DNA of 64,000 bases from Stramenopiles sp. TOSAG23-2 (GCA_900128395.1 LT649239.1:1-64000); one strand, 5' to 3'; numbered from the stretch's first letter, positions 21,550 to 33,200 are shown. A program made the numbers and translations. Notes: generated from the sequence alone by a model not told the origin.

Positions 21550-21873
21550 AAAATCCATATATACATACATGGAAGAGTGTGTGTGTTTGATTTGCGAGGA
21601 GAGAGAAGAGAAAAAAAATATTCAAAAGAGGTTATTTTACGTGGGTGTGAATACGCTTTAAAATATTACGAAAGTTAAAGTATATAATAAAAATTTTTAC
21701 AAAAAACAATTTTTTATATTTAAAAATAATGATTTATATAAATATGATATGATAAATATATGATGATTAGAATACTTTCGTAAAAAAATAAATTAAAAAA
21801 ACACTAAGGATACACGACATTGCTAAAATAAAAAACACTCTATATATACGAATCTCTCTTTTTACTTTTATTT
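21550..21873. other. intergenic, convergent 3' regions
   Basis: Short AT-rich stretch between convergent genes with nothing recognised. Confidence 0.5.
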
Positions 21874-23757
21874 TTACATTCCCTCAAATTGTAAATCTTC
21901 CCATTGTAATTCATCATCATCACCAGCACCAATGGTACGTTTTTTACCAGCACCACTACCACCATCTTCATTCGTACGATCCAATGTATCGCTTGCCAAT
22001 CCTTCACGATGTGCCAATTTATCTAAATCTTGTACAATTTTTGGCAATTTAGGAATACCAACAGCAACAGGTTCTGCGCTAATATAAGTATTTTTCTTAT
22101 TTTTTCCATTCTTTTTATTTTTTGTATTCTTATTACTATTACTTGGTAAAGCAGGTCCAATAATTGGTGCACCACCATTATTCTTATTACTATTATTATT
22201 ATTATTATCATCAGAAGTTGTTGTTGTCGTTGTGGTAGTGGTGCTTGCACTACTACTGCTACCTACATTACCTTCTAATGTAACTTCAGTCATTTGATCA
22301 TCTTCAGGCGGTGGTTTAAACCATGGTAAACGTCCACGTTGCCAATCATTAATAACTTGCCTAGCAACTACACTAATAGCTGCTTCTCCCCCTTTCAACA
22401 AACGGCCAGTTTTAACAGCTATTTGTTTTAAAAAATCTTCACTATCTGTCCAGCCATGGATACCATATGTACGTACAATATATTCACGCTTTACTTGTGC
22501 TAAAATTGGAGGCACGTAATTTTCAGGATATGGCAATCGTTCACTGCGTGTTACGCCACGTAATACCAATGTTGCTTCCTCTTCATCAGTTGGTGGAACC
22601 ACACCAGGACAGTCAATTAAAAACACACGTTTCATCAACGTAATATATTGCCATATTTTTGTTTCCCCAGGAACGGGTGCAGCTTTGCATACTTTTTTTT
22701 TCTTTAATGTATTGATTACACTACTTTTACCAACATTTGGATATCCAATAAATCCAACACTAATTTGTTTTTTATCTTGATGTAATTGTGAAAATTGTCT
22801 TAATAAATTAATTAATGCACCTTTACCAAATGGATTGTTAATCGATGCATGGAATGCCAACGTTGGATATTCTTTTGATAATATTGTTACCCAACGCCTT
22901 GTTACCCATATTGGCACTAAGTCGCATTTATTCAATACAAATACTAAATGTTTATGGCGTGCATTTTTTTTTAAATGACTTTCAACATTTTTACTTCTTG
23001 TACCCATTGGATTTCTTGCATCTAATACTTGTATCACAATATCAGAACAATCCAATACTTTGTATAATTCACCCCAAATACGCCTGGATTGACCTTTTTC
23101 AAATACACTATTACGAACTAAGATACGCGTGCCATCTTCTGGTACGACTTCATCTCTATCTACTACTTTTGTTTCATCGTATATTTTTGCTTTTTTATTT
23201 GCTTTGTTCACTAAATCTTCCAACCCAGATGCTTCACATTTTGGCCTTTTACGTTGGGATTTAGGGCCAAATACACTTTCAAATGATTCCGTGGATAATA
23301 AGTTCATTTGTGCTGTTTTCTTTGTATCCGATAACAATCCCATCGGCAATTTACGAGTTCGCAATACAACTGTATATGGATCGTTCACTTTTGCACCCAT
23401 TTCTTCACGAAATTTATCTAGTTGTTTTGGATTAATAATACGTGTATTACCAAACCATCTACGATTTGGTGCTGTTCTTGCTACTGCACTGCCCATATTT
23501 TTCACAATTCTTCCACCGGTGGAATTTTTGTCGTTGTATGCACCACCATGTACAATTTGACCTTTTTTATTACGTATAGCATGTCCACCACGATACATAT
23601 TTAATCGATTAATGGATGATTTGGTACGCATAGTAGTACCTTTAATTCGCCCTACCCCTGGCGTAGATTTTCTTGGTACTTTCCGATCTGGATTCGTCGA
23701 TGCATTGTTTCGTTTAAATGCAGATCCTTTTTTCTTTGGTTTACCTGGACGTTGCAT
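21874..23757 (-). CDS. NOG2: nucleolar GTP-binding protein 2 (NOG2/GNL2)
   Basis: This 627-aa circularly permuted GTPase would act in nuclear maturation and export of the 60S ribosomal subunit. The motifs come in permuted order: DARNP (246-250), G4 NKCDL (276-280), G1 GYPNVGKSS (338-346), G2-type PGET (363-366) and G3 DCPGVV (382-387). The NGP1NT-type N-terminal domain is present ([31 protein letters not shown]). The C-terminus adds a Thr/Asn-rich linker, Lys-rich nuclear/nucleolar signals and an acidic end ([13 protein letters not shown]). It is intact, with a length close to the family norm. Confidence 0.96.
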   Translation of the reverse strand: MQRPGKPKKKGSAFKRNNASTNPDRKVPRKSTPGVGRIKGTTMRTKSSINRLNMYRGGHAIRNKKGQIVHGGAYNDKNSTGGRIVKNMGSAVARTAPNRRWFGNTRIINPKQLDKFREEMGAKVNDPYTVVLRTRKLPMGLLSDTKKTAQMNLLSTESFESVFGPKSQRKRPKCEASGLEDLVNKANKKAKIYDETKVVDRDEVVPEDGTRILVRNSVFEKGQSRRIWGELYKVLDCSDIVIQVLDARNPMGTRSKNVESHLKKNARHKHLVFVLNKCDLVPIWVTRRWVTILSKEYPTLAFHASINNPFGKGALINLLRQFSQLHQDKKQISVGFIGYPNVGKSSVINTLKKKKVCKAAPVPGETKIWQYITLMKRVFLIDCPGVVPPTDEEEATLVLRGVTRSERLPYPENYVPPILAQVKREYIVRTYGIHGWTDSEDFLKQIAVKTGRLLKGGEAAISVVARQVINDWQRGRLPWFKPPPEDDQMTEVTLEGNVGSSSSASTTTTTTTTTSDDNNNNNSNKNNGGAPIIGPALPSNSNKNTKNKKNGKNKKNTYISAEPVAVGIPKLPKIVQDLDKLAHREGLASDTLDRTNEDGGSGAGKKRTIGAGDDDELQWEDLQFEGM

Positions 23758-24033
23758 GTTTCTTGTTGATTTTTTTTTTTTCTCGTTTAATATAATATAT
23801 ATTATATATTTATGTTCTTCTTATCTTTGAACACTCTTCCTTTCTTTTTTATTTTTTAATTTCCCATATATATGTCATATACGTCCTCTCTTCCAACTTG
23901 TTTTTATTATATATATCATATACATATATATGTTAAAATCAATGGTGATGAACACTTGAGGACGATCCTAAGCGATCAGGTGCTATTCCCTACTAAATCA
24001 TGTAAGACATGCTGTGTCTGTGCTATTGTAGGT

Positions 24034-24054
24034 CGGGTTAGGGGTTAGGGTTAG
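24034..24054 (+). repeat. interstitial telomere-like tract
   Basis: The sequence reads cgggTTAGGggTTAGGgTTAG, two to three TTAGGG-type units with an extra G. Related CTAACCCTAA heptamers occur at 183-202, 368-385 and 743-753 next to tandem repeats. The tract is too short to be a telomere. Confidence 0.7.
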
Positions 24055-24096
24055 AAATCGAGAACGAGAGGCATCTCTGATATTTCTATTGGCCCA

Positions 24097-24200
24097 TTCA
24101 AGTATAAATTATTGGTCATTTGATAGGAGGAAAAAGGAGTTGAGTTATTATCTGATATTCTAATATCACTTTCACGTATAAATTATTGGTCATTTGATAT
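24097..24200 (+). repeat. two copies of a dispersed motif
   Basis: The phrase 'gtataaattattggtcattt' occurs at about 24102-24121 and 24177-24196, and with one mismatch at about 9335-9354. Similarity extends upstream, with 'tctgatattctaat'-like sequence before each copy. It may be the residue of a dispersed repeat family. Confidence 0.7.
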
Positions 24201-25749
24201 TGAGAAGTGAGATCGGTTCAACTTTTTTAGCTAGGGAGTGTACTACACTTTACTATAGTATTTTTTGTACAGAGTAAATCTGGGAGATAGTTTTACGGCG
24301 GGTTTGTCGGTTCAGCATCATTTTCGCTCTGGAAGCATGTACTAATGCTATGTCCATTAAAAAGCTGAAAGAATGGTTGCAAAACAATCGACACGTATTA
24401 AAACTATAAAAAAAGAAGTGATAACAAAGAGAAAAAGACCTCGTCCGCAAATTTAGCATGCCTTAGCAGGTAAATATAATCAGAACCTCTCCCAAAAAGC
24501 CCAAACCAGCAAAGTATGCAGGTAGTGATTAGTTTTTTTTTTGCGAAGAAAAAGTGGGGTAATTAGTAGGTACATACCATGGGCAACTGCATCGTTGTCC
24601 ATAATTAACACTATACACTATTGGAGGGGGGATGAATGGGCAGGGAAGTGGCATTCTTTTGTAAAAAACTATTCCAAATTAACACTACACACTATGGGAA
24701 AAATCGATGGCACAACGTTCACCATATATACTATATATATACGTACTAGATAAAAATATATAGAATCAAGAACACACAGAGAAGAAGACATAGAAGAACT
24801 ATCCCGTAGAGTCATTTCGATTTCCCCCGTTCCCCCTTTTCCCCCCGTTTTAACAACCGTGCTGTGCATTTTTCGTTTGCAACCTTTTAGATTATATTCG
24901 TGCTAAACTTTTTTTGAATAAGTTTTTAGAGATATATAGATAAGGAGACATTTTTAGTTTTCTTTCTTTTTTTTTTTTCTTTGTAATAGGTCATATATAG
25001 TTAGCGATTCAGTTGATTGAGTCTATATATATATATACATATATTGTTAGTGAAGTAGATTTAATATAACATTAGCAATTTAAATAAATCAATTAGCAAG
25101 AAAGAAAATAAAAGAAGTGAACATTTTAGCGTCCCTTCGATTAGATTATTAGATAGAAAAAGTTAGATAGTATTCTTTTGCATTTCTTACCGTTCACATA
25201 TTTACATACGTGACGTATCTTTCTGTAAATTTATATAATAATAATAAAACAACAAATTGTTTTTGGTAGACGTTATTGTTTTTACATAACTCCTAAAGAC
25301 ATTTTTCGTACATTATTATTAGCAATTTATATAGAAAGTACAAGAAGTTTTTGTTTTTATATACAAAAGAATATATATTATATATATATATAGATTATTT
25401 CGAAACGAATAATATTATATATACACAAAAAGGTTCATTTTCCGCACAGATTATAGGGATTTTAGCAATAGTTAGTAATAGTAGCAAATAGTATTGTTAT
25501 ATAATAGATACATATATTTATATATATAACAACTGGTAGTTAGGAATATCATATATACATATTATATAGATATACATTAGTTAGAAAAAAAAATTGAACA
25601 AGAAAAACAAACATAAAAAATAGTTAGTTAAAACGATCCGAGAAAGAAACATTTGATAACGATTTAACAAAAAAAAAAACCAAAACGATAAAAACCCGAA
25701 TCCGTAACGTAAACGACGAAAAACAAATTTAAAGAAACAAAATTGAAAT

Positions 25750-26778
25750 ATGGCAACTTCCTTATTTGATTTTGATGACGTGACTACATTTGGCTTTGCT
25801 GAAGACAATAACATGATCTTCACCTTAGACAATGTTTCAAAAACGAACAGCAAGAATTACGACGACAACGCCGATATCGATAGCGCATCTGATAATGCCT
25901 CTGAAAGTACCATTGATGGTACAACGCCTGATATTTTAAGTGATGAAGATGGAGAAAATGCAGCATTTGATTTCACCTCGCCAACATTGAGTGGTTTGGA
26001 TGAATATGCATCGTACAATTGGAGTGATTTCACATACACCCCATTGGACCAACCGAACAATGAATTTTACTTCGATTCATCCTCGAAATTTAGTAATACA
26101 AATGGTAGTTCAATGAAAAAATTGAAGGTGACAAAACGAACGAACACGAAGAATAACACAAAAAAAAACAAACGTACCATTGATTTTGATTCACCAACGG
26201 TCTCATCATCACCGGTTAAAAAGAAGCAACGAACATCCAAAGGTTCTTCCAAATCGGAAGCGGGGCGTTTGAATGCAAAAGCAAACAAACTTTTAGATCG
26301 TCAACAATTATCTAAAAGCTTGAAAGTTGTTTTAAAGAAACATAAAGCAATGAAAAACGAAAATGGAACGAAAAACGCCGCAAACAGAAAAAAAAAATCG
26401 AACGCTGGAAAATCTTCTTTGAACAAAAAAACAAAGAAAGATAAAAAACATAAGAGCAAAGCTGCATCTAAAAAAAAATCAAAGAAAAAGAATGGTAAAA
26501 ATGCAACTGGATCTTATTCAATTAAGCAAAAGTTTACTGATGGAATACCACGTATTGGTGTATATACCATACCAGAACGCAAAGCATTATTAGCAAGATT
26601 TCATGCTAAAAGAAAAAAGCGTGTATTTTGTAAAAAAATTAAATACGAATGCCGTAAAGTACTTGCAAATGATAGACCGCGTGTTCGTGGTCGATTTGTT
26701 AAAGTAACTGATTTACCACGTTACCGCGAATGCTTAGCTAAAGGTATTCCTTTTGTACCGACACCTGCTACTAAGTAA
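25750..26778 (+). CDS. CCT-domain putative transcriptional regulator
   Basis: This 342-aa protein ends in a CCT motif (about residues 274-317: ERKALLARFHAKRKKRVFCKKI, then YECRK and RPRVRGRFVK). The motif is the DNA/NF-Y-binding module of CONSTANS, TOC1 and related plant and algal regulators. No B-box or response-regulator domain precedes it. The N-terminal 110 residues are acidic (possible activation region) and the middle (115-255) is a long Lys/Ser/Asn-rich nuclear-localising stretch. An unusually long upstream gap suggests a complex promoter or leader. Target genes cannot be read from the sequence; light or clock control is only an inference from the family. Confidence 0.9.
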   Translation: MATSLFDFDDVTTFGFAEDNNMIFTLDNVSKTNSKNYDDNADIDSASDNASESTIDGTTPDILSDEDGENAAFDFTSPTLSGLDEYASYNWSDFTYTPLDQPNNEFYFDSSSKFSNTNGSSMKKLKVTKRTNTKNNTKKNKRTIDFDSPTVSSSPVKKKQRTSKGSSKSEAGRLNAKANKLLDRQQLSKSLKVVLKKHKAMKNENGTKNAANRKKKSNAGKSSLNKKTKKDKKHKSKAASKKKSKKKNGKNATGSYSIKQKFTDGIPRIGVYTIPERKALLARFHAKRKKRVFCKKIKYECRKVLANDRPRVRGRFVKVTDLPRYRECLAKGIPFVPTPATK

Positions 26779-27691
26779 AAAATTATTATTTTTTTTTATG
26801 AAAGTAGTATTGTGTGCTTTTAATAGTTAGTTAGTGAAGATTTATTAAATACAATATGGTATCGATATAATTGATTCCGTAGAAAGTAAATAATAAATTT
26901 TATGTCCAATTTTAGGAACAAAACAACAATAACAACAACAACATGTCCTCTTTTATATGATCTATATTATATAAAATATAACAACAACAACAATAATAAT
27001 AGTAAAAATAAGAATAAATAGGAAAAAAATAAAAAGAATAATAATAACTAAAACAAGAAAAAAAAAACAAGAAAAAGATAGCATCAATAGTAGATAAAAT
27101 AAATGTAGATTGTATAACATGTTTATAGAGGGAACATTTTAGTATAAGTGTCTTGTATTTTCATATTTTTTTACAAAAACTGTATGGTTTATGTTTTAAT
27201 AAATAATGAAATACGCCAATAATAAATAATAGAAATTTCTTTTACAATATAAGAGATATTTAAAAGAAAAAAAAAAAGAAAGAAAAAGAAAGAAAGGAAT
27301 GTGTGATTTATGTGATTACATGTATATATATATATATATATATTGCCACATGGAAGAGTCAAAAAAATAAAATCATGTTTACGTAATATATATAATAATA
27401 TGTATTTTTATTACTTTTAAAATCTAAATGCTATGTATCATACAAATAATAACAAATATCAACAATCATTTCAGCGATATATTTATATTAAGCGTGAAAA
27501 GATATATTCAAATATACGTAAATATATATATATTCAACATATATAATATAATTGACGAATAATACAAGAAGATCAAGCACCATTATCAATAAATTTTACA
27601 AAGTTATATATATATATATATATATATAAATACGTATGTATACAATCGACAAATAATACACAACAAGATCAAGTACCATTAATTAATCAAC
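26779..27691. other. intergenic with purine tract and diverged repeat
   Basis: The region begins with the 3' UTR of the CCT gene. A purine-rich run lies at about 27260-27298 and TA dinucleotide runs lie at about 27323-27342 and 27608-27628. A diverged repeat about 95 bases apart ('aataataca..aagatcaagc/taccatta') occurs at about 27557 and 27652, just before the next start codon. No gene is seen. Confidence 0.55.
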
Positions 27692-29575
27692 ATGATAAAT
27701 TTTTTTATAATATACTTATCATTGCTTCTATTATTATTCATATTTGTATCTGCTAATCGAAATTACATAGGTAGAGGAAAACAACCATTTCGTTCAAATG
27801 AAAATCCAACTTGTAAAGATTGGTTATGGCCAATGCCAGCTCACATAACATGTGGAACAGCAACAGCTTCAAAATTTACGTTTGGAAAAAGTATATCAGT
27901 ACAATTTGATAAGAGCTCTAAATCCCAAAAATCAGATATATTATTACAGGCAATCGATAAATTTTTAACACAAGTTCTACAACCGCCTTTGTTATTTCAA
28001 CGCGGTACTGGATATGAACCTGAATTCAGAGTATCCCCAAATAATAATAGTAGTAATAATAATAGATTGGAAAAAACAGATAATAATAATGATTTAATCA
28101 TCGAAAGTATAATTATACATATTGACAAAGATGAACCGGTAAAACCAATTAGTAAATTGAGCACGGATGATGAATCCTACAAATTAGATGTGAAATCACC
28201 AACAACAACGTTAACTGCTAATACTATTTGGGGTGCGTTATATGGATTGACAACGTTTAAGCAATTGGTTGTATTATCGGAAACAACGTCTAGTATTGAA
28301 TTGAAAAATAATAATAACAATATTGTTGAAATTGCAAGTGTATCATATGAACCATCAATTCTTGGTGCACCATTGGTTACGATTGAAGATGTGCCACGTT
28401 ATCCTTGGCGTGGATTGTTGATTGATTCGGTAAATCATTTTTTACCACTAGCAGATATTAAACGTACTCTAAATGTCATGGCAGAAAACAAATTAAATGT
28501 ATTACATTGGCATTTAACAGATTCTTACAGTTTTCCATTTCAAAGCCAAGCTTTTCCAAATTTATCATTAAAAGGTGCATGGCATCCAACCAAAGCAATA
28601 TATACATTCGATGACATTTCAGATATTGAAAGTTATGCAAAGTATTTAGGAATTCGAGTTGTTGTTGAAGTTGATCAACCTGGACATGCATATTCATGGG
28701 GTTTAGGTGTTCCCGGCATTACCGTGCCATGCCCATCTGTTGAGAAAGATATTGGACCAATCAATGTTGTACCATTCAATCCTATATTGAATGAAACATA
28801 TGATACAATTACAAAAGTTATGACGGAACTTGCTACACTTTTGCCAGGGGAACATATTCATTTAGGCGGAGATGAATTGCAATATGGTTGTTGGAATCAA
28901 ACAAAAAGTATAAAAGAATGGATGGTTGAAAAGGAGATCCATTCTTTTGAAGCTTTAACACAATATTTTTTTCAACGCATACGTGAAACTAGTGAAAATA
29001 TATTGAAACGGAAAGCAGTAGTGTGGGAAGATTTGTTTTTAAATGCGGAAGGTCAATTAAATTTCAACGTCACCACCGTTCCATTTCCATATGATAAAGC
29101 CATTGTTGAAGTTTGGACCAGTCCTGAATATTTAGGTGAAGCAATTAAAGCGGGGTATGATGGGATATTAGCGTATGGGTGGTATTTAGATCGGCAAGTT
29201 CCAGTCGATAATCAAACATCATGGTTTTGGATGGATACATGGCGTTTTATGTATTTAAATGATCCCGAAGGAGATGTATCATCATATCGTCGTAGCGAGA
29301 TGGATGGAAGAGATGTAAATAAACCCCCTCCCCCTGGCACAATATTAGGGGGTGAGGCATCAATGTGGAGTGAACAAGTTGATCCAACTAGTTTTGATGG
29401 GCGTATATGGCCACGTGCATGCGCAATGGCAGAGCGGTTATGGTCTCCAAAACAATTGCGTGATGTTGAAGATGCATCTTTACGTTTGAATAAGCATCGA
29501 TGTCGACTGGTTAAAAATACAGGAATAAAGGCAGGGCCGATTTGGGCTGGATATTGCGATAGTGCATACGTATGA
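27692..29575 (+). CDS. secreted/lysosomal beta-N-acetylhexosaminidase (GH20)
   Basis: This 627-aa enzyme would release terminal N-acetylglucosamine or galactosamine from glycans. It has a signal peptide (1-20, MINFFIIYLSLLLLLFIFVS), an N-terminal GH20b-type domain (about 60-240) and the GH20 barrel from about residue 245 (YPWRGLLIDSVNHFLP; NVLHWHLTDSYSFP). The catalytic Asp-Glu pair is D394-E395 in HLGGDELQYGCW. Later blocks (VVWEDLF; EVWTSPEY; GGEASMWSEQVD; RACAMAERLWS) complete the active site. Length and order match eukaryotic HEXA/HEXB-type enzymes. Asn-rich inserts at about 115-130 are lineage-specific. Confidence 0.95.
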   Translation: MINFFIIYLSLLLLLFIFVSANRNYIGRGKQPFRSNENPTCKDWLWPMPAHITCGTATASKFTFGKSISVQFDKSSKSQKSDILLQAIDKFLTQVLQPPLLFQRGTGYEPEFRVSPNNNSSNNNRLEKTDNNNDLIIESIIIHIDKDEPVKPISKLSTDDESYKLDVKSPTTTLTANTIWGALYGLTTFKQLVVLSETTSSIELKNNNNNIVEIASVSYEPSILGAPLVTIEDVPRYPWRGLLIDSVNHFLPLADIKRTLNVMAENKLNVLHWHLTDSYSFPFQSQAFPNLSLKGAWHPTKAIYTFDDISDIESYAKYLGIRVVVEVDQPGHAYSWGLGVPGITVPCPSVEKDIGPINVVPFNPILNETYDTITKVMTELATLLPGEHIHLGGDELQYGCWNQTKSIKEWMVEKEIHSFEALTQYFFQRIRETSENILKRKAVVWEDLFLNAEGQLNFNVTTVPFPYDKAIVEVWTSPEYLGEAIKAGYDGILAYGWYLDRQVPVDNQTSWFWMDTWRFMYLNDPEGDVSSYRRSEMDGRDVNKPPPPGTILGGEASMWSEQVDPTSFDGRIWPRACAMAERLWSPKQLRDVEDASLRLNKHRCRLVKNTGIKAGPIWAGYCDSAYV

Positions 29576-29965
29576 CTAAAAAATATTAAAAAGTACTGGT
29601 TGATAACATCTAATTTCTGTTACAGGAATTATTGACACATTTTGTGAGATAGATATTAATATTGGCTCAGCAGTGTCACTGTATTCTTTTTGGGAGTAGG
29701 AATTTGTCACGTATAATATTAAAAAAATTAAATACTGTGACATATGCATATATGGGGGTATCATTATATACGGGGAGGTATAAAACTCCAATCAATAAAA
29801 TGTATCATATGATATGTCATATGATACTTCGCGTGTATTCGTGTGTGTATCATATTATCATAATACGAAGTGTACATTTTTAGAGAGAGATAATATTTTA
29901 TAAAGAAACAACGCGCGCTCAAGAAATCTGTGATTTTATACCGCACATAAAACATATTTTCTCTT
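29576..29965. other. intergenic, convergent 3' regions
   Basis: AT-rich sequence between convergent genes. At about 29644-29670 the phrase 'gtgagatagatattaatat' followed by 'tggctca' resembles the duplicated segment at 58.5 kb. A near-palindrome 'catatgatatgtcatatg' lies at about 29805. Confidence 0.55.
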
Positions 29966-32440
29966 TTAAATATTTTGCTTTCTTTTCTTATTATTCGTGG
30001 TAGTAGTAGTAGTCGTAGTAGTCGTAGTAGTCGTATTACTACTGCTACTACTACTACTATTTGAACGCTTTCGTTTTTTCCCAGGATTGTCTTTCTTTGC
30101 TGCATCCAATTCTTTTTTCTTAATCACCCAGGCCTTTTTCACTAACGCTGTAATTTCTTTTTCTTTTTTGCCTTGCCACTCTACTTTGTTCTTCTTCGAT
30201 AAAGCATTTTTAAATTTTACATACGGGGTGACATTCACTTTACCTGTTTCTTTTCGCCATGCTGCTTTCACGGATTTTGTAATTTTCTTCTTTGATTTTC
30301 CTTTAATATTTGATCTGTTCTCTTGTAACCATTTATTTCGGAAATTGATATATTCAGAATTGGCCCCATCATCAATTTGTTGCACCAAACGTTGTTTATG
30401 CCATTCGATTTTTATCAATTCAGTTACTTCAGATTGTTTCTTACCAGCAACTAAAGCTTCGTTTTCGGATATCCATTTCCCACGGAAGGCTTGATATTTT
30501 GTTTTCTCAACATCAGTTATTCCTCTACTTTGTTTGTAGTCTCCTTTGACCATTTGCGTAATTTCTTTTTCCGTCTTCCCAATGATTTTATCAGCATTTT
30601 CTTTTTTCCATTGATTCCGAAACTCCATGTAAGGCGTAACTGGTTTATTCTCGATAATTCCATTCTTACCACCTTTTTCCTTCTGGAATGCCGCTTTTAT
30701 AATAGCAGTGACTTCTTTTCTAGTTTTGTTGCTCAATTCGCTATAATGCTCTTGTAAATATTTCAATCTAAATTGCTTATATGCACCACCGATATATTTC
30801 ATTTTATTGAAGTTCTTTTCCATCATTTTTTGCTTTTTTGGATATTTATCAACATATGCTTGCCTGAAAATTTGATTTTTTTGTGCAATCGATTTTCCTT
30901 CTAACAAGGCTTGATGTTCTTTCTCATACTCCAAACAAAACACATCATACGGTGGCAAACCGCCATGTTTCTTATTCCACGCTTGCCGAGCTAATTTGCT
31001 CCGTTCTCGTTGATTGATGGCATAAACATCTGCCCAATTTTTTTCGATATATTGTGCTTTGAATTTACCGAATGGGCTCATTTCTTCAAACTGTTTAATC
31101 GTATACGAAGGTGGCGCTGGGATTCGTTGAACAATTTCATTTTTATCACCGTTGCGGTTATTATTGCTGCTACTGCCACTACCACTACTACTACCATTGC
31201 TACCTTTTTTCTTCAATGTTGCAAATTTTTTAATTCGCAAATTTGCAGTTTCTTGCACTTGTTTGGCTCTTTCCTTTACTAGATTTTGCAACCATGTTCT
31301 TAAATATTCCGTATTGCGCGTCTCACGTTCCCTTCTGATTTCATTGACTTTTTCCCAAGTTATTTCTGGATTGTCTCGTGCAAAATCGCCAACCATCCAT
31401 GCCACTTCATTGATCGCATATGCCGCCTCTTCAGGTGTACTGTACCTACCAACCGTACAGGTTACTCGTTTTGCACCATCTGGTAGACTGGACACGGTAG
31501 AGCCATATTCAGCGACAAATTGGCCTTTTTTTTTCGGCCAATTTTTCGTCGTTTCATTAGACAAATTACTCCACCATTTTTTTATTTGACTTTTAAAATG
31601 CGTTCCATCTGTATTCGCATCACGGATTTTTTTATCAATCGTTACGCCACGAAATATAGTGCGACCGCGCTTTGTCAATTGCTCTTCGAATTCTGGTGTA
31701 TTTTTTTTCTCCCTGACAAAATCGACTACATCTTTGCTATTTTTGAAATTCAAATGGCATAAAGCTTTTAATCCTTTTTTATCCAATAGAACTTTATCAT
31801 GATTAACCGCAGCTGATATTTCATCTGGAAATGTGCCTGAATAACGCTTCTTATTTACAGAGCTTGACCAACCACTACCATTCCTATTTACACCGCGGAA
31901 TCTTGAGGTACGTTTACTAGGCAAGCTTGGATCAAGTTCTTGGATGTGGGCCTTTAATTCTTTTATTTCCTCATTTTTTCGATTGAACAATTCACGAATA
32001 TATTTTTGAACTGGAAGTGGAACATTTAAATATTTTCGTGTACGACCATTTGATTTTTGTTCATAAATTTCTTGTATGAACGGTGCTGCACAATATGCAA
32101 ATTTCGGCAAAGTGTAGCTTTTTCTTTCCTGTGTGATGCCCTCAAGCATGGTTCTATCGCTTCCAGGCAATGGTGTCTCTGGTAACGTAATCAGTTGATG
32201 TTTCACTAATTGTTCTAAATCATCTAAACTAGTAGTTGACAGGTCATGATTTAAGGTTGTATGTGAGTTGGAAGTGTTGAAAATTGTACCGGTACGACGA
32301 TGATTGTTATTTCTACTACTATTACTACTACTAGAAGCAGTACCTGTACGGCGATAATTACTATTATTTCTACTACTGTTACGAGCAATAGGTCCTGTAG
32401 TAGTAGTAGTCGTTGTTGTTGTATTTGACGATGACGACAT
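29966..32440 (-). CDS. AP2-domain protein with two AP2 modules and a seven-fold HMG-box-like array
   Basis: This 824-aa protein has an AP2/ERF DNA-binding domain at about 179-232 (SRFRGVNRNGSGW...) and a second, expanded AP2-like unit at about 261-350 (TIFRGVTIDKK ... GRYSTPEEAAYAINEVAW). From about residue 455 to 790 follow seven HMG-box-like repeats. Each has the form 'PYxxFxxxWxxEN...GKxxKEIxxxVKxAWxK', for example PYMEFRNQWKKENADK and EYINFRNKWLQENRSN. The ends are Ser/Thr/Asn homopolymers encoded by trinucleotide repeats (such as the run near 30000). The architecture implies a nuclear DNA-binding protein; targets are unknown. Confidence 0.82.
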   Translation of the reverse strand: MSSSSNTTTTTTTTTGPIARNSSRNNSNYRRTGTASSSSNSSRNNNHRRTGTIFNTSNSHTTLNHDLSTTSLDDLEQLVKHQLITLPETPLPGSDRTMLEGITQERKSYTLPKFAYCAAPFIQEIYEQKSNGRTRKYLNVPLPVQKYIRELFNRKNEEIKELKAHIQELDPSLPSKRTSRFRGVNRNGSGWSSSVNKKRYSGTFPDEISAAVNHDKVLLDKKGLKALCHLNFKNSKDVVDFVREKKNTPEFEEQLTKRGRTIFRGVTIDKKIRDANTDGTHFKSQIKKWWSNLSNETTKNWPKKKGQFVAEYGSTVSSLPDGAKRVTCTVGRYSTPEEAAYAINEVAWMVGDFARDNPEITWEKVNEIRRERETRNTEYLRTWLQNLVKERAKQVQETANLRIKKFATLKKKGSNGSSSGSGSSSNNNRNGDKNEIVQRIPAPPSYTIKQFEEMSPFGKFKAQYIEKNWADVYAINQRERSKLARQAWNKKHGGLPPYDVFCLEYEKEHQALLEGKSIAQKNQIFRQAYVDKYPKKQKMMEKNFNKMKYIGGAYKQFRLKYLQEHYSELSNKTRKEVTAIIKAAFQKEKGGKNGIIENKPVTPYMEFRNQWKKENADKIIGKTEKEITQMVKGDYKQSRGITDVEKTKYQAFRGKWISENEALVAGKKQSEVTELIKIEWHKQRLVQQIDDGANSEYINFRNKWLQENRSNIKGKSKKKITKSVKAAWRKETGKVNVTPYVKFKNALSKKNKVEWQGKKEKEITALVKKAWVIKKKELDAAKKDNPGKKRKRSNSSSSSSSNTTTTTTTTTTTTTNNKKRKQNI

Positions 32441-33165
32441 TTATTTATGTTTCAAATTTTGTTTTTTAAATAATAATAATAATAATAATAAATGAGGTCT
32501 ATAGATGTTTTAAAAATAAAAGTATCTTTATCCGTTTTACTTTAACAGAGAAAAATATTTCTTTGAGATGTATATACGGGGCTGGGGAAGCGATCTGAAT
32601 GTGATGCACGTTTGTATTCGTGACACTTTGTAATATCTTTCTCTCTCTCTCTGTTAACTGCTACCGTCTTCGATCTACATGTACTTCATTTCTATTATCC
32701 ATATTTTTGTGCTTGCCTTATATTATTCATTCATTCAAAAATCTCAAATCTCTAAATCTTCTTTTCTGAAAAAAATAAAATAACACTACTCACTATTGAT
32801 AAAAAGTGATGAAGGGATAGAAAAATGGTTGCACAGCTTGATATAGGCGTCCATGCTTGGTAATATACAAAGTACCTCCAGCAGAAAAAGATCCAAAAAC
32901 CACCTATTCTTTCCCCCCTTAATGCACAGTTTAAATTAAAATGCAAAGTGTGCTTTTTTTTCGACTTGTGCACTAAATATTTAGCACTACACAGCACAGG
33001 GTTTTCAGGAATCTAGAAGCACTATTAGAAGCACTATACCGACTATTCCTCTCTGGTTTTTTAATTATTTCAACAGTAGTATACTTTAACTTTTATTCGA
33101 ATTTTGAATTAATTAATTATTAAAAAAAGAGGAAAGATATAGAAAACAATCAAGTATGAAAGTAT

Positions 33166-33200
<35 letters not shown>

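Larger units (their letters stand above)
23758..25749. other. 2-kb divergent intergenic region with telomere-like tract and dispersed repeats
   Basis: No gene is supported in this long gap between divergent genes. It holds a telomere-like tract at 24034-24054, two copies of a dispersed motif at 24097-24200, and a related pair of short phrases at about 24602 and 24676 ('aattaacactatacacta' / 'aattaacactacacacta'). The 800 bases before the CCT-domain gene are AT-rich with purine-rich runs and look like a long 5' leader. A 27-codon basic ORF begins at about 24373 but resembles nothing known. Confidence 0.5.

Noticed and set aside
24253-24459. ORF and basic 27-codon frame upstream of the CCT gene
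   Set aside because: Too short, no homology recognised, and competing frames on both strands are equally open.
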